This document shows, piece by piece, positions 41,701-54,110 of a stretch of DNA of 64,000 nt (position 1 is the first letter of the stretch; each line of letters opens with the position of its first letter). Under the pieces are notes generated by a model, which was not told the origin of the DNA, did no database searches, and saw only the letters and a list, made by a program, of their open reading frames with translations. The stretch comes from Siphonodentalium dalli. Lineage: Eukaryota; Mollusca; Scaphopoda; Gadilida; Siphonodentaliidae. The position numbers and the translations under genes are program-made. The stretch lies in the NCBI GenBank assembly GCA_032622095.1, contig CP136064.1:246917827-246981826 (forward strand), in the 5' to 3' direction.

Positions 41701-42607
41701 GGCAAAAAATCGAGATAAAACTCCATAGAAAAGCTTCAACACTCAGATAACCTGCAGTATAGGTCTAGCGCTTTCGTTAATCAATCAATCAATCAATCAT
41801 GTTTATTTGTACGTTTCACCATATATGGTCAAATGTACATGAACACAGAATAACAAGACAAAATGGACGGATTACATGAAAAAAAGTTAAGTACAATGTA
41901 ACAACAATGATATATGGCGGTATATGATTATATATGACAATATACATATGTTATACCGGTATATGCCTATCATAAGTTCAGATAATATATGTAGATGAAT
42001 GGCAAACATACCATTCAGAGTTGATACTGGCAACACTGACATGGTCTCAAGTCGAAGAATCTTTGTTCCTTTTTAGTTGTACTCGATTTAAGAGTTCGTT
42101 ACTCGGTTGCCAAACCCCTTTATTTTTCAATCCACAGTGGACGAAGTGTGCCAAAGCCCGCATAGTTTTTGAGTCGCTGCTGATCATTATTTGTTTAAAT
42201 AGTTTCTCGTTGGGGATGTTTAAAAGATTGGGTGATATTTTCTCGTAGAATAGGGCGCGCTCGTCTGACAGAGAAGTACAGTAAATAAGAAAGTGTTCTT
42301 CATTGTCGATTTCATTGCATGTTTCGCAAATTCGGTCCGCTTCATCGAGATCGAAGTAGCGTCCGAGTACGATTACCAAGGTGTGGCAACTTATTCTTAA
42401 TTTTGTCAGGGATTCACGTTAATGTTTAACTTCATCAGGACCGAGTTTGGCATGTGATGTTTTGAGGATTATGCTCGCCTTTCATACCGAGTTTTTCACT
42501 CTCCGATGTCACCAGTGACACAGCTCAACCACAGTGGAATTTCATTCTCTACGAACCCTCCAACCATTGGCGATGAACAAGAAGGACTTTTTAGTCAATT
42601 CTTTTAT
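41701..42607 (-). mobile_element. 5'-truncated non-LTR retrotransposon (LINE) with 14-bp target duplication
   Basis: 'CATGATTATAACCA' occurs at 41687-41700 and 42608-42621 inside P2, bracketing 907 bp. On the minus strand the insert has a degraded reverse-transcriptase C-terminus, a 3' UTR and a (TGAT)n run (41779-41798 read in reverse). About 78 bp lie beyond that run before the duplication, so either the tail is not the true end or extra sequence was carried along. Confidence 0.7.
42047..42418 (-). pseudogene. Reverse transcriptase C-terminal fragment (CCHC)
   Basis: Open from just after an in-frame stop at 42419-42421 to a stop at 42047. 'RESLTKLRISCHTLVIVLGR' followed by C-x2-C-x7-H-x4-C ('CETCNEIDNEEHFLIYC') is the zinc-knuckle tail of many invertebrate LINE reverse transcriptases. 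The catalytic fingers and palm are absent. Dead on arrival: 5' truncated. Confidence 0.75.
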
Positions 42608-42750
42608 CATGATTATAACCAATAAAAAACTTTAAAATATGTTATGTTGGGGACACATGTATACTGGTATATGAGAGAGAATTCAATAGGGAGCAGAGAC
42701 ACATTTTAGGGAGAAGATGTCTTCCAAGTCACCCTCTATGTTGGTCCCTG

Positions 42751-43204
42751 TTTGAATTTGAACCATAGCTTCATGGCTTAAGGAAGTCAGTTTGTATTTA
42801 AAGCACTTCTTTCAATTCAGAGATAATCTCTTGGATAAACTCCAAGATACCAAGACAAGATCACTTTTTCTTCTTCAGGTATCAAAGAAGAGTGTTTAAT
42901 AGTGTTTAATAAATGAGAAAGGTACCTGAAGTTACACCAATTTTCTTTTTAATTGGGAATGATATTAATGAGAATAATTATTTCCGTACTCTAAGGTCTA
43001 ATGTTTGATAATATTTTTTTACTTTCTAGTATTTCATCGACTAATTTACTGGTTTCCTGTGGGAGCTGACGTCCCACTGACAGACTATCATTAGGCTATC
43101 ACGGCAAGACAAAATAATCTTTCTGAGGCTGAAATATTATCCTGGCATATCCTCAACAGAGTTGTGCTGAAACCATCCTAAGTGACTAAGTCTGAGGTGG
43201 TGTT
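42751..43204. other. Nothing recognised
   Basis: No element end or gene evidence. Confidence 0.45.
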
Positions 43205-43731
43205 TATATGGGCGAGCTGGCCCGATCTCCTATACTGGCACATGTTAAATATCATTTGCGTTTATATTATGCGAGCCAGCCCTGTCAACCGAGCCAGCTC
43301 AGCCGAGCCAAATACCAGTATGCATATGTTCAAACAACATATTTAAAGCGTATTTCCGGATTATCATTTTGTAATTACTCATTATATCAATCAATCAATC
43401 ATGTTTATTTGTACGGTACACCATATATGGTCAAATGTACATGAACACAGAATAACAATACAAAATAAAGGTGTTAATAATGGGCTTTTGTATCGTATAA
43501 ATTTATTGGATCATACACATGTAGCTGCTATTTGAACATAACGATTCCATATTTGTACAATTGTTTCATCATTTTAATTTAAATATTACATATCTCCTAT
43601 TTTCGTTACTACTGTGCAGGTCAATTTCAATTTTGAAACCCCATTTCACCCTGGAGAATGACCACTTCACCTTATTTTTGTGACAGGGAGAAGTCACTTC
43701 ACCCTGAAAATCAGGTCTAGGCTGGTCCCTG
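43205..43731 (-). mobile_element. Family P element, reversed (P3)
   Basis: 'ATACCAGTATGCATATGTTC' is the inverse of P1's interior. Right end CTAGGCTGGTCCCTG at 43731. The left terminus is unclear within GC-rich 'GAGCCAGCTCAGCCGAGCC' sequence. Confidence 0.55.
43386..43467 (-). mobile_element. LINE 3' tail fragment in P3
   Basis: 'TCAATCAATCAATCATGTTT' then 'GTCAAATGTACATGAACACA' repeats the 3' end of the LINE at 41779-41870. An 82-bp, severely 5'-truncated copy of the same family. Confidence 0.7.
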
Positions 43732-43740
43732 TCATAGCAT

Positions 43741-44402
43741 CGACATATATAGTATATATATATATATAGGTCGATGATCGTAGATAGGTGATGTTGGGCT
43801 GTAAACTGAAGTTCACCCTTTATAAATTCTTCCTGATAACAGCCCACTTTTCCCTAGATCATGCCATGAATCTCTACTCTGGGTAACGCCCATAGGGATC
43901 ATATTCCACATGTAGGAAACCTGGGAACTTTCTAAAGTTTTGACAGGGAACCTTATAAAGTCGAAAAATAATGCGGGAATATATTTCTTAGTTAAATATC
44001 TGTTCCTTAATAATGTACTTCACTGTAGGTGAATGTCCCAATTCAAAATTGCATGTTTTTCCATGGTATTTGTGAGCCGATATCGCAATAAACAATGAAT
44101 TAATTAGCCAGGAGAAATTCCATAATTGTAATCGTAAAAGTTCGAGTTGGGACATTCATCTACAGTGAAGTACATTCTTAAGGAACACATAATACTAAGA
44201 ACAATTTATTCCCCGCGTTATTTTTCATCTTTATAAGGTTCCCTGTCAAAACTTCAAAAAGTTCCTAGGTTTTGTACTGGTGGAACATGATCTCTACGGG
44301 CGTTAGCCATAGTAGAGATTCATGGCATGATCAAACTTCTCCCTAATAAGCAAATTAGGAGAAGTGAGTTCTGCAAATATGAAACTTCCATGCTGGTCCC
44401 TG
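43741..44402. mobile_element. Family P fragment hosting G4 (P5)
   Basis: 'GATGTTGGGCTGTAAACTGA' left of G4 and 'CTTCTCCCTAATAAGCAAAT' to 'GCTGGTCCCTG' right of it match the right part of P4 (50040-50147). Confidence 0.6.
43855..44335. mobile_element. Family G element (G4)
   Basis: 481 bp from TAGATCATGCCATGAATCTC to 'GAGATTCATGGCATGATC' plus AAA. Flanks CTTTTCCC (43847-43854) and CTTCTCCC (44336-44343), 7 of 8. Both arms extend over 150 bp. Confidence 0.85.
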
Positions 44403-44886
44403 GACCATATAATATAGGATCAAACATTATGCATGACCTTATTCAAGGAAGTTGAATGTTCTATTACCATCAACTACAATGGAATGAGGAAGTATGGTCT
44501 AGTCTCTAGGTCTGACTGTCAAACAATTTATTTTTCCCATGACGAGCATTATCAAACCTTTTTTTACGGAGTTTCCCCAGACAGTTCTGATGGAAAGCAG
44601 ACTGCCCGAGACACGTGATGAATGCCAGTTTAATTTCAAAATGCCAAACGGAAACAATTGAAATAAATGATAGAATTGAGCATCGCATGTGAAGCAAGCA
44701 ATTTACCTTCACAAATTGATGATAATTGTAGTATGGGCAGTGAATCTGTAATATAACCTTTAGTTAATTTGTTGGATTTATTCTCTACTGTTAATTCGCT
44801 AACCACTAAATATGTGGTATGATGCCAGAAAATAGCCGATTTCAAGTTGCATTCTTTGTGTATAGGAAGTATAGAACTACTGTTTA
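44403..44886. other. Nothing recognised
   Basis: Short frames at 44433-44845 on both strands lack support. Confidence 0.45.
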
Positions 44887-45125
44887 TTAACCCTTACATG
44901 AGGTTCATGACGGGAGCTGTGCTGGTGCAGCATTAAAAATCCTGTGCCAGTGCATTCTCTTATATATGCGAGGCTCCCTGGTTTACATGGTCAAGGTAAA
45001 TATTGATAGGCCATTGTATTCGCTTATATATGCAAGGCTCCCTTTGGTCAACTCGCATATATAAGAGAATGCACTGGCACAGGGTTTTCGTAAAATTTCC
45101 GAACTTCCAGTCATGGAAGGGTTCT
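44887..45125 (-). mobile_element. Family C element, 'ATGAGGTTC' subtype (C16)
   Basis: TTAA 44887-44890; the right TTAA is mutated (TTCTA). The first module is half deleted, joining 'GAGGCTCCCTGG' straight to the spacer. Confidence 0.75.
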
Positions 45126-46189
45126 AAAGAAAATGGGAAAAAGTATATATACCCAGGGTTGCCGGGGTAGGCGGGCATAGGGGTCAATTCCCCCATCTTG
45201 TCCTGAAGAGCAAGGGGCAGGAGTGCCCTTCCATTATATAAAATATGCCATCAAAGGTTGGGCTTCAGATCTATGGGTAAATGCCCTAAAATGCAGTTGC
45301 ATACACTTGTGGATCTTAACTTTACAGAGTACCAGTATTTTGACATGAACACAAAATTTGTCTGGGTATAATCTATTAATACCAGCTGGTCGTGTTCAAA
45401 ATCTTCAGATACTGGCATTTGCCATGCAGTATCTGAAGGTTTTCCCACCGGGATGATGAAGTCTCGTAATATTCACGTCTTTGCAAGAGCATATATATGT
45501 CGGTCACATATTGAACACAAACAATTTTACCTGCACCAGGAAAAAAGTGCCCCAAAAATTGCCCCCCCACATGCCCTCAGGCGGCCCTGTATATGCTTGA
45601 GAAATGTGTCATGATTTACTTCTCAATTTATAATCCATTTTCTAAATTTATATGAAAGAAAAAGATTCACTGGTATTAAATTTCAGATGAACCAGCTTCT
45701 GAATTCAAGTTGACAAGAGACATGCACCACAGGGCACAAAAAATCATACAAACACCTCTCTTCTATTAGTCTGTGTATAAGCCAATGATATACACGTGGA
45801 GATGAAACCTCACACAGTTACTCCTGTATGGCTCCACATCAAACACAATATCCCTTCAAATTATATTTGTATTCATTTCGTCTGAGCAAACATAGACCAT
45901 AAAAGAGCTTATGGTTGTACACATGAGAGCGTTATCAGAGTATAAATGGTCACATTATCCCTAGCTCTTCACCAACAATTGCGTGACATTTTCATGATGA
46001 AATTTCATCCGAAACCTTACCCCTACTGTCTGGTCTCAACAATGGTCGACTTACATAAAACACATAAAATACCGCAGGCACTGAATGCACCACAACATAG
46101 ATCTGAGCTAGGATCCAAAAATATATCGCAATGTTTTTAGTTTCATTTCATCAAAGTAAAGCTACACTGGGAAATTAAACACGTATCTA
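45126..46189. other. Nothing recognised
   Basis: Unique-looking. Frames of 60-70 codons only. Confidence 0.45.
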
Positions 46190-46465
46190 TTAAAGACATA
46201 TTATGCACGTGTTTGGGTGCGTGAGACTGATAAGTTAGTAATCGTGTGCTATGTCAACTGGAAAAATGTAACATTCTACTAACAATAACGAAAATTTTAA
46301 GCAAATCAACCATCCCACTCCATTGAAAACATCAATTGAACAACGCTAAATTGTAAATATTTACTACTTGATTCTGGACGCATCTATCAGCGATAAACTA
46401 ACGATGATTTCGCCATCAAGAGTCACTGCCTTTAATTAATATATAAGAATGACTGTGTGTGTTGT
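46190..46465 (+). mobile_element. Family F left two-thirds (F3)
   Basis: TTAAAGACATATTATGCACG to 'AAGAATGACTGTGTGTGTTG', then joined to half a C module. Confidence 0.6.
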
Positions 46466-46630
46466 CATATATAAGAGAATACATTGGCCTAACTATATTT
46501 ACCATGACCTTGTAAGCCAGTGCATTCTCTTATATATATATCCTTATGGGAGGTTCACATATACAAGAGAATGAACTGGCACATGATCTTTAATGCTGCA
46601 CCAGCACAGCTCCCATCATGAGAGGGTTAA
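46464..46630 (+). mobile_element. Family C right part (C17)
   Basis: Starts in a module arm ('CATATATAAGAGAATACATT'), keeps spacer, second module and the TTAA at 46627-46630. The fusion with F3 is at shared 'TATATAAGA'-like sequence. Confidence 0.7.
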
Positions 46631-46874
46631 TATTCATGAGATAAAGAGATATTCTCATAATTGTAGATCGCTTACAACTAACACAAAACCTATGCTATTC
46701 TTACAAGTTACAAGAGAGGAACTTTTGAAGTGGTACTTGGCAAGCCAGTGTTGTTTTTTTCACGTGAAGAAAAATACACAAAGAAGAGATATCGTGCTGT
46801 AAGAGATATGCTCTCAGTTCCAATATGATGGGGCTACTTGAATATAATTGTGTCCGTCTGATAGCTCTAGACTA

Positions 46875-47036
46875 CAGTAATGCCGTAAATAATCGACTCT
46901 TAACCACAGCAGAATTATGGGTAACTTTTCAGTATTTAGTCGGAAATGTGGCTTGTTGCCATATTTCCGACTAGATCCTGAAAAGTTACCCATAATTCTG
47001 CTGTGGTTAAGGAGTCGATTACTTAGAGCATTACTG
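46875..47036. mobile_element. Family D element, 162 bp (D14)
   Basis: TA-flanked. Apex deleted, so 'TTGTTGCC' meets 'ATATTTCCGAC'. Confidence 0.85.
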
Positions 47037-47042
47037 TACATG

Positions 47043-48107
47043 TAGTAGATCTACATCTAAGTTGTAACTGAAAATTGATCAAATATCCTCAATATTAAGG
47101 GGTATCCATGTCTGAGCTATGTCAGAAGGTGGAAATTTTAGATGGACCTATACAGAAAACTTAAATGTTGAGCAAGTGCACCATCTGAAGGAATCTATGC
47201 CATCTGAAGACCACACCAAGCATATTATATGACAATAAAAATGCCAAAAAGGTGACTTTAAACATATTTTTAGAAGGAAATGTTGGGAACAGTGTTCTCA
47301 GCAAGTATAAAAATTATTGGAAATGATTAACTGCCATAAAAAGTACATTTAAAAATATGATTCAAGTTATCTTTTTGACATTTATATTGTTAAAAAAATA
47401 TGCTTGATGTGGTCTTCAGATGGTGCACTAGCTTAACAATTAAGTAGTTTTCTGTGTAGGCCCTTAAATAATCGACTCCTTAACCGAAGCAGAATTATGG
47501 GTAACTTTTCAGGATTTAGTCGGAAATATGGCTTGTTGCCATTCATCGGAAAGCTCACAATGAGAGCTTTCTGATGAATGGCAACAAGCCATATTTCCGA
47601 CTAAATCCTGAAAAGTTACCCATAATTCTGCTGTGGTTAAGGAGTCGATTACTTAGGTCATTACTGTAGTAGATCTACATCTAAGTTGTAACTGAAAATT
47701 GATCAAATAACCTCAATATTAAGGGGTATCCATGCCTGAGCTATGTCAGAAGGTGGAAATTTTAGATGGACCTGCACAGAAAACTTAAATGTTGAGCAAG
47801 TGCACCACATGAAGGAATCTAATTATATCTGAAGACCACATCAAGCATATCATATAACAATAAAAATGTCAAAAAGGTGACTTTAATCATATTTTTAGAA
47901 GGGAAATGTTGGGAACAGCGTTCTCAGCAAGTATAAAAAATTATTCGAAATGATTAACTGCCATAAAAAGTACATTTAAAAACATGATTCAAGTCATCTT
48001 TTTGACATTTATATTGTTATATAATATGCTTGATGTGGTCTCCAGATAGCATAGATTCCTTCAGATGGTGTATTAACTTAACAATTAAGTGGTTTTCTGT
48101 GTAGGCC
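47043..48107 (+). repeat. Direct duplication of a ~420-bp unit (M), interleaved with D copies
   Basis: Unit 1 (47043-47459) and unit 2 (47667-48107) both start 'TAGTAGATCTACATCTAAGT' and end 'TAAG(T)GGTTTTCTGTGTAGG'-like. Offset 624 bp. Order D14-M-D15-M-(~110 bp)-D16 shows a tandem duplication that included the D element. Unit 2 has ~24 extra bp near its end. Confidence 0.9.
47459..47666. mobile_element. Family D element (D15)
   Basis: Left end reduced to 'GGCCCTTAAATAATCG', fused to the end of M unit 1. Right end normal with TA. Confidence 0.85.
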
Positions 48108-48216
48108 AAGCTAAACTATAGCTCAGGGGTGGATACCTGTTAAAGACACAATACCTTATCATATTGAAAGTTGATAAAATCAATGTCAAAGGAAGAAAAA
48201 GAACACATGTCAGATA

Positions 48217-48429
48217 CAGTAATGCTCTAATTAATCGACTCCTTAACCACAGCATAATTATGGGTAACTTTTCAGGATTTAGTCGGAAATATGGCTTGTT
48301 GCCATTCATCGGAAAGCTCTCGGGGAGATCTTTCCGATGAATGGCAACAAGCCATATTTGCGACTAAATCCTGAAAAGTTACCCATAATTATGCTGTGGT
48401 TAAGGAGTCGATTAATTAGAGCATTACTG
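48217..48429. mobile_element. Family D element, 213 bp (D16)
   Basis: TA flanks 48215-48216 and 48430-48431. Matched arm changes (CACAGCATAATTATG / CATAATTATGCTGTG) show both arms altered together. Confidence 0.9.
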
Positions 48430-48583
48430 TAGGCCTATGCCACTATTAAAACTGCATGTGCACAGACTGTCATTTAGCAGAAACTAGATAGTGTTCAAAT
48501 TAATGTCAGTCAATACCTACATCACTTATCTCTCACCTATCGAATGACTAACTACACCTGTGTCGCATTCCCCAATATCCATC

Positions 48584-49026
48584 CAAGCCTTGAAATAGTG
48601 CATCTGTCATTTGCAGAATGAGGTCCCCAGAGGGTGAATTTAGTGACGCTACCCATCATGGTGGGCTAGCATCACTAAATTCAGCCTCTGTGGACCTCAT
48701 TCTGCTTAGACCTCATCTGTTGGGAAGTATCTGTGGACTCAAATTAACATTGTTTTAGTTACTTTTTCCTTTTTGTTTAGTTACTATATCCCCTAATTTG
48801 CAGAAGAAAAAATGCATTTATATCGAAGTGACGTGTGAACATCACCAACTTCAACTGGGGAACTTGAATCTTATCCTAGATCTCCCATAGCAGTTGAGGC
48901 CTAAGCAGAATGAGGTTCCAAGAGGGTGTATTTGGTGATGCTAGCCCACCGTGTGGGATATTGTCACTAAATTCACCTTCTGGGGACCTCATTCTGCAAA
49001 TGACAGACACACTATTTCAAGGCTTG
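48584..49026. mobile_element. Family E long form (E13)
   Basis: CAAGCCTTGAAATAGTG to 'TTTCAAGGCTTG', 443 bp; flanks 'tatccatc' / 'tatatgtc' match 5 of 8 only. Confidence 0.8.
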
Positions 49027-49198
49027 TATATGTCTTAGCATTGTTGATGTTTATCTCACTCTGTTATCTCCCATGAAGACGACACATGAGAAGTGTGCCT
49101 TGTTCGACATTGTAAAGGAGAAATACTTTCAACATTCAGATAGCGATCAGAATATCCACCCAAAATATATGAGGACTCTCGCCGACTGCTAAACGACA

Positions 49199-50147
49199 CA
49201 GGGACCAGCCTACAAGGCGACTTGGGAGATATCTTCTCAATAAATTGTGCCACTTCTCCCAATTTATGTCCTAGGGAGAAGTGATATCTCTCTCACATAC
49301 GCCCTGTCACTAACTCGCGGCCATGTTGGATCCACCAGGTCCGGTTCTGTGTCAAAGTTTTGGAGTAGCTTTTCATATATGGAAGTCATGAATAATTCAA
49401 AAGCTCCATATATGGAAATGCTACTTCAAAACTTTGACCAGTAGCACTAAAACCATGGAACTCGGGCTGGAAGAATCTCTTAAACCACGGAAAGGAGCTG
49501 GATGAATCCAATACGACCGCGACCCAGTGATCTCGCTTATAACCCCAGTATGCATATATCAAACCAGCATGTTTAACCCTTTACCTAACAGAAGGGCCCT
49601 GTGCCAATGCATTCTCTTATATATGCGAGTCGACCATAGGTCGCCTCGCATATATAAGAGAATGCATTGGCTTAACACATTAAAAATTATAAAATTGTTA
49701 AAGAATGTAAGAAAAAATGGTAAAAAGTGTTAAAAAAAGATTTTTTTTAGGCCAATGCATTCTCTTATATATGCGAGGCAACCTATGGTCGACTCGCATA
49801 TATAAGAGAATGCATTGGCACAGGGCATAACTGTAACTATCACAATGTGGTCAAGGAGCCGGTTCCAATGATATCCATATTTGTATGGTTCTATTGAGAC
49901 AGACCGAAGATATTTTAGGCTGTTGAAGCTTTATTTGGCCGGTTTTGGCCGGTTTGTTGGGTAAAGGGTTAAAGTGTATTATAATGGTTTTATAAATGGG
50001 CTTTTGTATTGCATAACTTATTGGATCATGAGAAGTTGATGTTGGGATGTAAACTGAACATCAGCCATTGTGACTTCATGCAAATTCTCCCTTATAGGCA
50101 AATAAGGAGTGACCTGTCCCAATTTGAAACTTCTACACTTGTCCCTG
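49199..50147 (-). mobile_element. Family P element hosting A7 (P4)
   Basis: CAGGGACCAGCCT at 49199 and 'CACTTGTCCCTG' ending 50147; flanks 'aaacgaca' / 'aagcagcg' are too diverged to prove a duplication. An extra hairpin at 49351-49438 ('AAAGTTTTGGAGTAGC' / 'GCTACTTCAAAACTTT') appears only in this copy. Confidence 0.65.
49573..49972 (-). mobile_element. Family A element in P4 (A7)
   Basis: TTAA 49573-49576 and 49969-49972. One substitution in the second module (GAGGCAACC). Confidence 0.93.
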
Positions 50148-50664
50148 AAGCAGCGTGTGGGGAAATGAAGTATCTCAACCAGGTCCCCAAACTCAACCAA
50201 CAATTTCAGAACTGAATTCGGCAAAAAAGGCAATCTTAAAAGAAGTTTGGCTAACTTGTATTAATAAGCTTATATATGGAACAACACCATTTTCTTGTAT
50301 ATGTATATCTCCATACATTTCTATATCCTGGCAACAGTTGAAATAGTCAAGGGTGTCTCAGTTGGGTATCTGGGTATACTACATTCAGAAATTGATAGTT
50401 AAGAAGAAAATGTCAGCACAGCCCTCATTCTAATAACGCTTCAGTAAGTAAGTATGAGGCTATGATAATAAATTTTACTATACAAGGATGGGCCTGCCTG
50501 GCAACCACTAAATTCTTCATACACAAATTTTAGAAGATGAACAATTCATGACCAAAATGAATTCTGATACTGTCAGACGCATACTGTGTCATCATTGTAC
50601 AATATTAGAAGACTACTACACCTTAAAGATACATACACACACTGAAAATAAAATGAAAGATGAA
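50148..50664. other. Nothing recognised
   Basis: No element end or exon supported. Confidence 0.45.
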
Positions 50665-51232
50665 CAGGGTTCGTGCTGCCACTTGCCAATGGCAAAAATA
50701 ATTAACATTTGGCAAAAAATATTTTCATTTGGCAAAAGTTTTGGCAAGTCACTTTTTAATTCCTCAAGAAAGTTGAACAATATTGGTAAATCGATACCAT
50801 TCATTTCAGGAAACTTTTACAACATAATTATATTAGTTGAGCTTTATAAGGTTTTGGAAAATTTAACACCTATAAGGATGTAGTTAATCTCATAGCATTA
50901 GTTCCGATGGTTGGAGTGATTACTAGTATTGAGTGTGGTGGTGGTGGTGGTTTTACATAGCTAATCCTGTGCCCTTCTAATGAAGCTACCCTTCTACCAT
51001 TGTATTGTTCGGTGATTTGTTTATTGGTGTATGATAAACCACAATAGAGATCCGAGTATAATTATTTACTTATTAACTGCTGTTCTATCGATATCAAGTT
51101 CAAACAGCAAGTGTCGAAATATAAGACTTAAGGTTGCAGAAAATGATACTATCAGGTATAGCATTTGGCAAAAAATATTTTCATTTTGCAAATTATTTGG
51201 CAAAAGTTAAATTCGGTCCAGCACGCACCCTG
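50665..51232. mobile_element. Family R, probable hAT-like MITE
   Basis: CAGGGTTCGTGCTG left and CCAGCACGCACCCTG right (12 of 14 complementary). Repeated 'TTTGGCAAAAAATATTTTCA' sits near both ends in direct orientation. Flanks 'agatgaa' / 'atatgaa' match 6 of 7. A 111-codon plus frame at 50548-50883 overlaps the left end and is low complexity. Confidence 0.6.
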
Positions 51233-54102
51233 ATATGAAGTTAGACTCTTACAAAAGCATGACAGTAACAACCAGACTGGGGTACATCTCTACAAGAGTT
51301 GTCTATCTTACCAATATAGGTATTAAAGATAGACAACTCTGACAGAGATAGGGCTGGAGTGTCTCTGTTTGAGGGTAGAGAGGTAATGTCGCAACAGCTA
51401 TACTCGTCCTTGACCTTGATCAATGGTATACTCGTAGGGTGCGCATCTATAATCTAAAATCGACTCCACACTCTGCGCATGTGCAATTTAACTTATATAT
51501 CAGGATGTTCCACCCACTTTGATGTTCTAGAAACAACCCGAAAGAGACTGGTTAATTAGTTGAAAATAAGGTGACTGCCATTCTGAGGTGAAGGTCGAGT
51601 ATAGCTCTTGCGACACTACCATGTTTGAGTGAGGGGGGGGGGGTCCACCTTGAAACTAGTAAGTTTCCATCTGCACCACTCCATCCCTACTGACCCCCCC
51701 CCCCCCCCCCCCCGTTGCAACAGCCAAGAGCAAAAATGTTAGTGAGGAAACCAGCCACTGTTAAGTTGAATGTCGGGTAACATCAATGCCAGCCCGAGAA
51801 TGCTCTGATTGCCAACAAACGGATGCACTAGATGCACTCTCCCACAGCACACATGTTCAGTGATCGTTTCTCCAGACATGTCGATCCAGCAGACATAACC
51901 AACTGCACAACTGAACGCGAAACTGGCATAAATTCTAGAACAAAATACCGCGCAATTATACGACAATGATAAAGAATGTATCCGGCATATGTCGCTCGAA
52001 AAATGTTCGTCTGGTGTGACTGAATCATGGTCCAAGAATGATGTAACATCGTGGAAAACATAATGACTAATATTAAATCTATTTTTCGACGAGATCCAGG
52101 AATAAATTACCGATCAATGAATAACGCATGCAGACATCACATCCCAGCTCACAGCGCATCTTTGTCGCACTTGAATGTCTCGCACGAGATCCCGAATTTT
52201 GTCGCACAATTTGTGGCATTAATTTTGTCGCGCAACAAACCCGTGTTTTGCTGCGGGTATAATTGTGTGGCCCTAAAAGTAATTCCAATTGTACCAATAG
52301 TTACTGGTGGTCAGTATTGGTCACTCGACCCCAGACTGTCTCGTTGAAGATTTCACAAAAAGCTCGACGTGACCCAAACATTTCCAGTCATGTATATATA
52401 CGGGTAGATGTAAATGTCCCCCGCCAATCGCGTGTCTTCCGAACATGCCATCATGGGCACCGAAAGCAATCAAGCTTGCACAACTTCCATAAAAGGCCAA
52501 ATGAGAGGTATCGGCAAACATGTTGCCAGCATAATATATCCCAGAATGACACATTGAAGGTCATGCAAATACAATTTTGAACACGATGTTTGGGTCCCAT
52601 CTGCACGACATGAAACAGAAAAGAGCGTTCCGTGTTATTCTGTTCAAGATATGGTAGAAAAAAGAGCGTTTGTTTCCAATCATGTGCGAAAATTAAAACA
52701 GCTTGAAATTGGCTATGACCATGGTCAGTATTGTTCAGACCATATGCAGCCGGTATATCAATATATCGTGTATTCGTCAACATATTTTATATCTCTTTCC
52801 AAAATACTTAGAAAGAATTTATACGCTCAAATGAGCCATGTCCGTTTAGGCTTCTAGAATGAGTATATTTGTCTCTTCTGTCAATATAACAATGCTGTTT
52901 TGGCTGACATCTCAGGAATATCTTGCCGGTATATGCAGTTTGAAATGGCACTATGTGCCGCCTTTGGGAAGGGTATATGGGTGAGCCTCCATCTGCCCCC
53001 CCCCCCTTCCCCGGTGCCCCTGCATGCCAAATCGGGAAATCATACAGTATATTATATCTAATATATGAATGTTACAACTCACAACGTTGTTCCTGTGGTG
53101 GGATACAGTTAACTTTAACTTAAGAAATTGTCCCTTGGCCTGCCTTGGCTATAATAAGGAGTGCAACTGGAAATATTTAAAGGTGAACACTCCCTCCATA
53201 ACTACATTGTAAAGACCTCCTATAGCACATATCCGGCAAACTATAGAAGACGTTATAATACTTATGAATGTCGTTGCGTCATTGTATAATTATGTAGAAA
53301 CCTCGTATCACTCCTACAGTGCATGGCTGCTCCCATATACACTGAACTGCCTGCGCCTTCATCGTTGTATTTGGGTGTTTTGCTGGCAGGAACATTGTAT
53401 TGGTCTATATCGCAGGAGGATGCCCGCATGCTTACCATGAAATCGACGATAACGACATTTATGTGGTCTGAAGCGCGACTCAACAGCAATAGTTTTCACG
53501 ATGCATGTCTACAATATACTAGACATAATTCAACCACTGCCAAGTTGCCAACTGCATAACAAATGAATCGGTAATGGTGCGAAACAGAAATGCAGATTGT
53601 TTTTATAAAGTCGCAGCACGACTGCTTGGTTGCACTTCATCCTAAACGAATATATTCTAAATATAAAAATCACCTAGCATAAGCTATGCGAAACTATGCC
53701 AGTGTGTAATTGTATTTTATTGGGTATTCTGACAAGAAAGATACAATGATATATGATGGTTATTGGGTATAATATTGGCCAAAGCTTATATAACCCTAAC
53801 CAGAACCACGTGTAGCAAGGCAGATTGCAGCTTACGAAACAGGGAGAGGCTTAATTGGAGGCCCTTTAATCATTATACAAGAGAGCTAACTATTAGCATG
53901 ATTACAGTGGAATAGGTATCTGGCTGTCTGCATTATGTGAAACGAACCATGATCGATCTTGGCAAACTTGGACCTCGTTGCCATTAAGGCTTGCTGGCAC
54001 TGGCATCCGTGATTCTCTTGCTTGTTTCTTCGTGATACATACTACGTAACATAGTCGATTATATACGTAACGCATAGCAGAACAGATCAGCAGTAACCGC
54101 AC
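51233..54102. other. Repeat-poor stretch without recognised genes
   Basis: Holds a 15-bp-stem hairpin (51295-51340, 'AGAGTTGTCTATCTT'), a poly-G (51632-51642) and a poly-C tract (51695-51713), and frames up to 111 codons on both strands at 51739-52783 with no motif, splice pattern or family resemblance. The undiscovered 5' exon(s) of the collagen gene could be anywhere from here back to 29 kb. Confidence 0.4.
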
Positions 54103-54110
54103 TTGGGCAT

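Larger units (their letters stand above)
41501..42750 (+). mobile_element. Family P element split by a LINE fragment (P2)
   Basis: Left arm 'AGCCTGGAGGTTTTAAATTG' has lost CAGGGACC; right end TTGGTCCCTG at 42750. Interior aligns with P1 ('GCAACACAAGAACCCATTTA') on the left and 'ATACTGGTATATGAGAGAGA' on the right of the insertion. Confidence 0.65.

Noticed and set aside
51739-52783. Cluster of frames of about 70-110 codons on both strands as a possible gene
   Set aside because: Frames overlap on opposite strands, have no recognisable motifs, and I could not join them with consensus splice sites.
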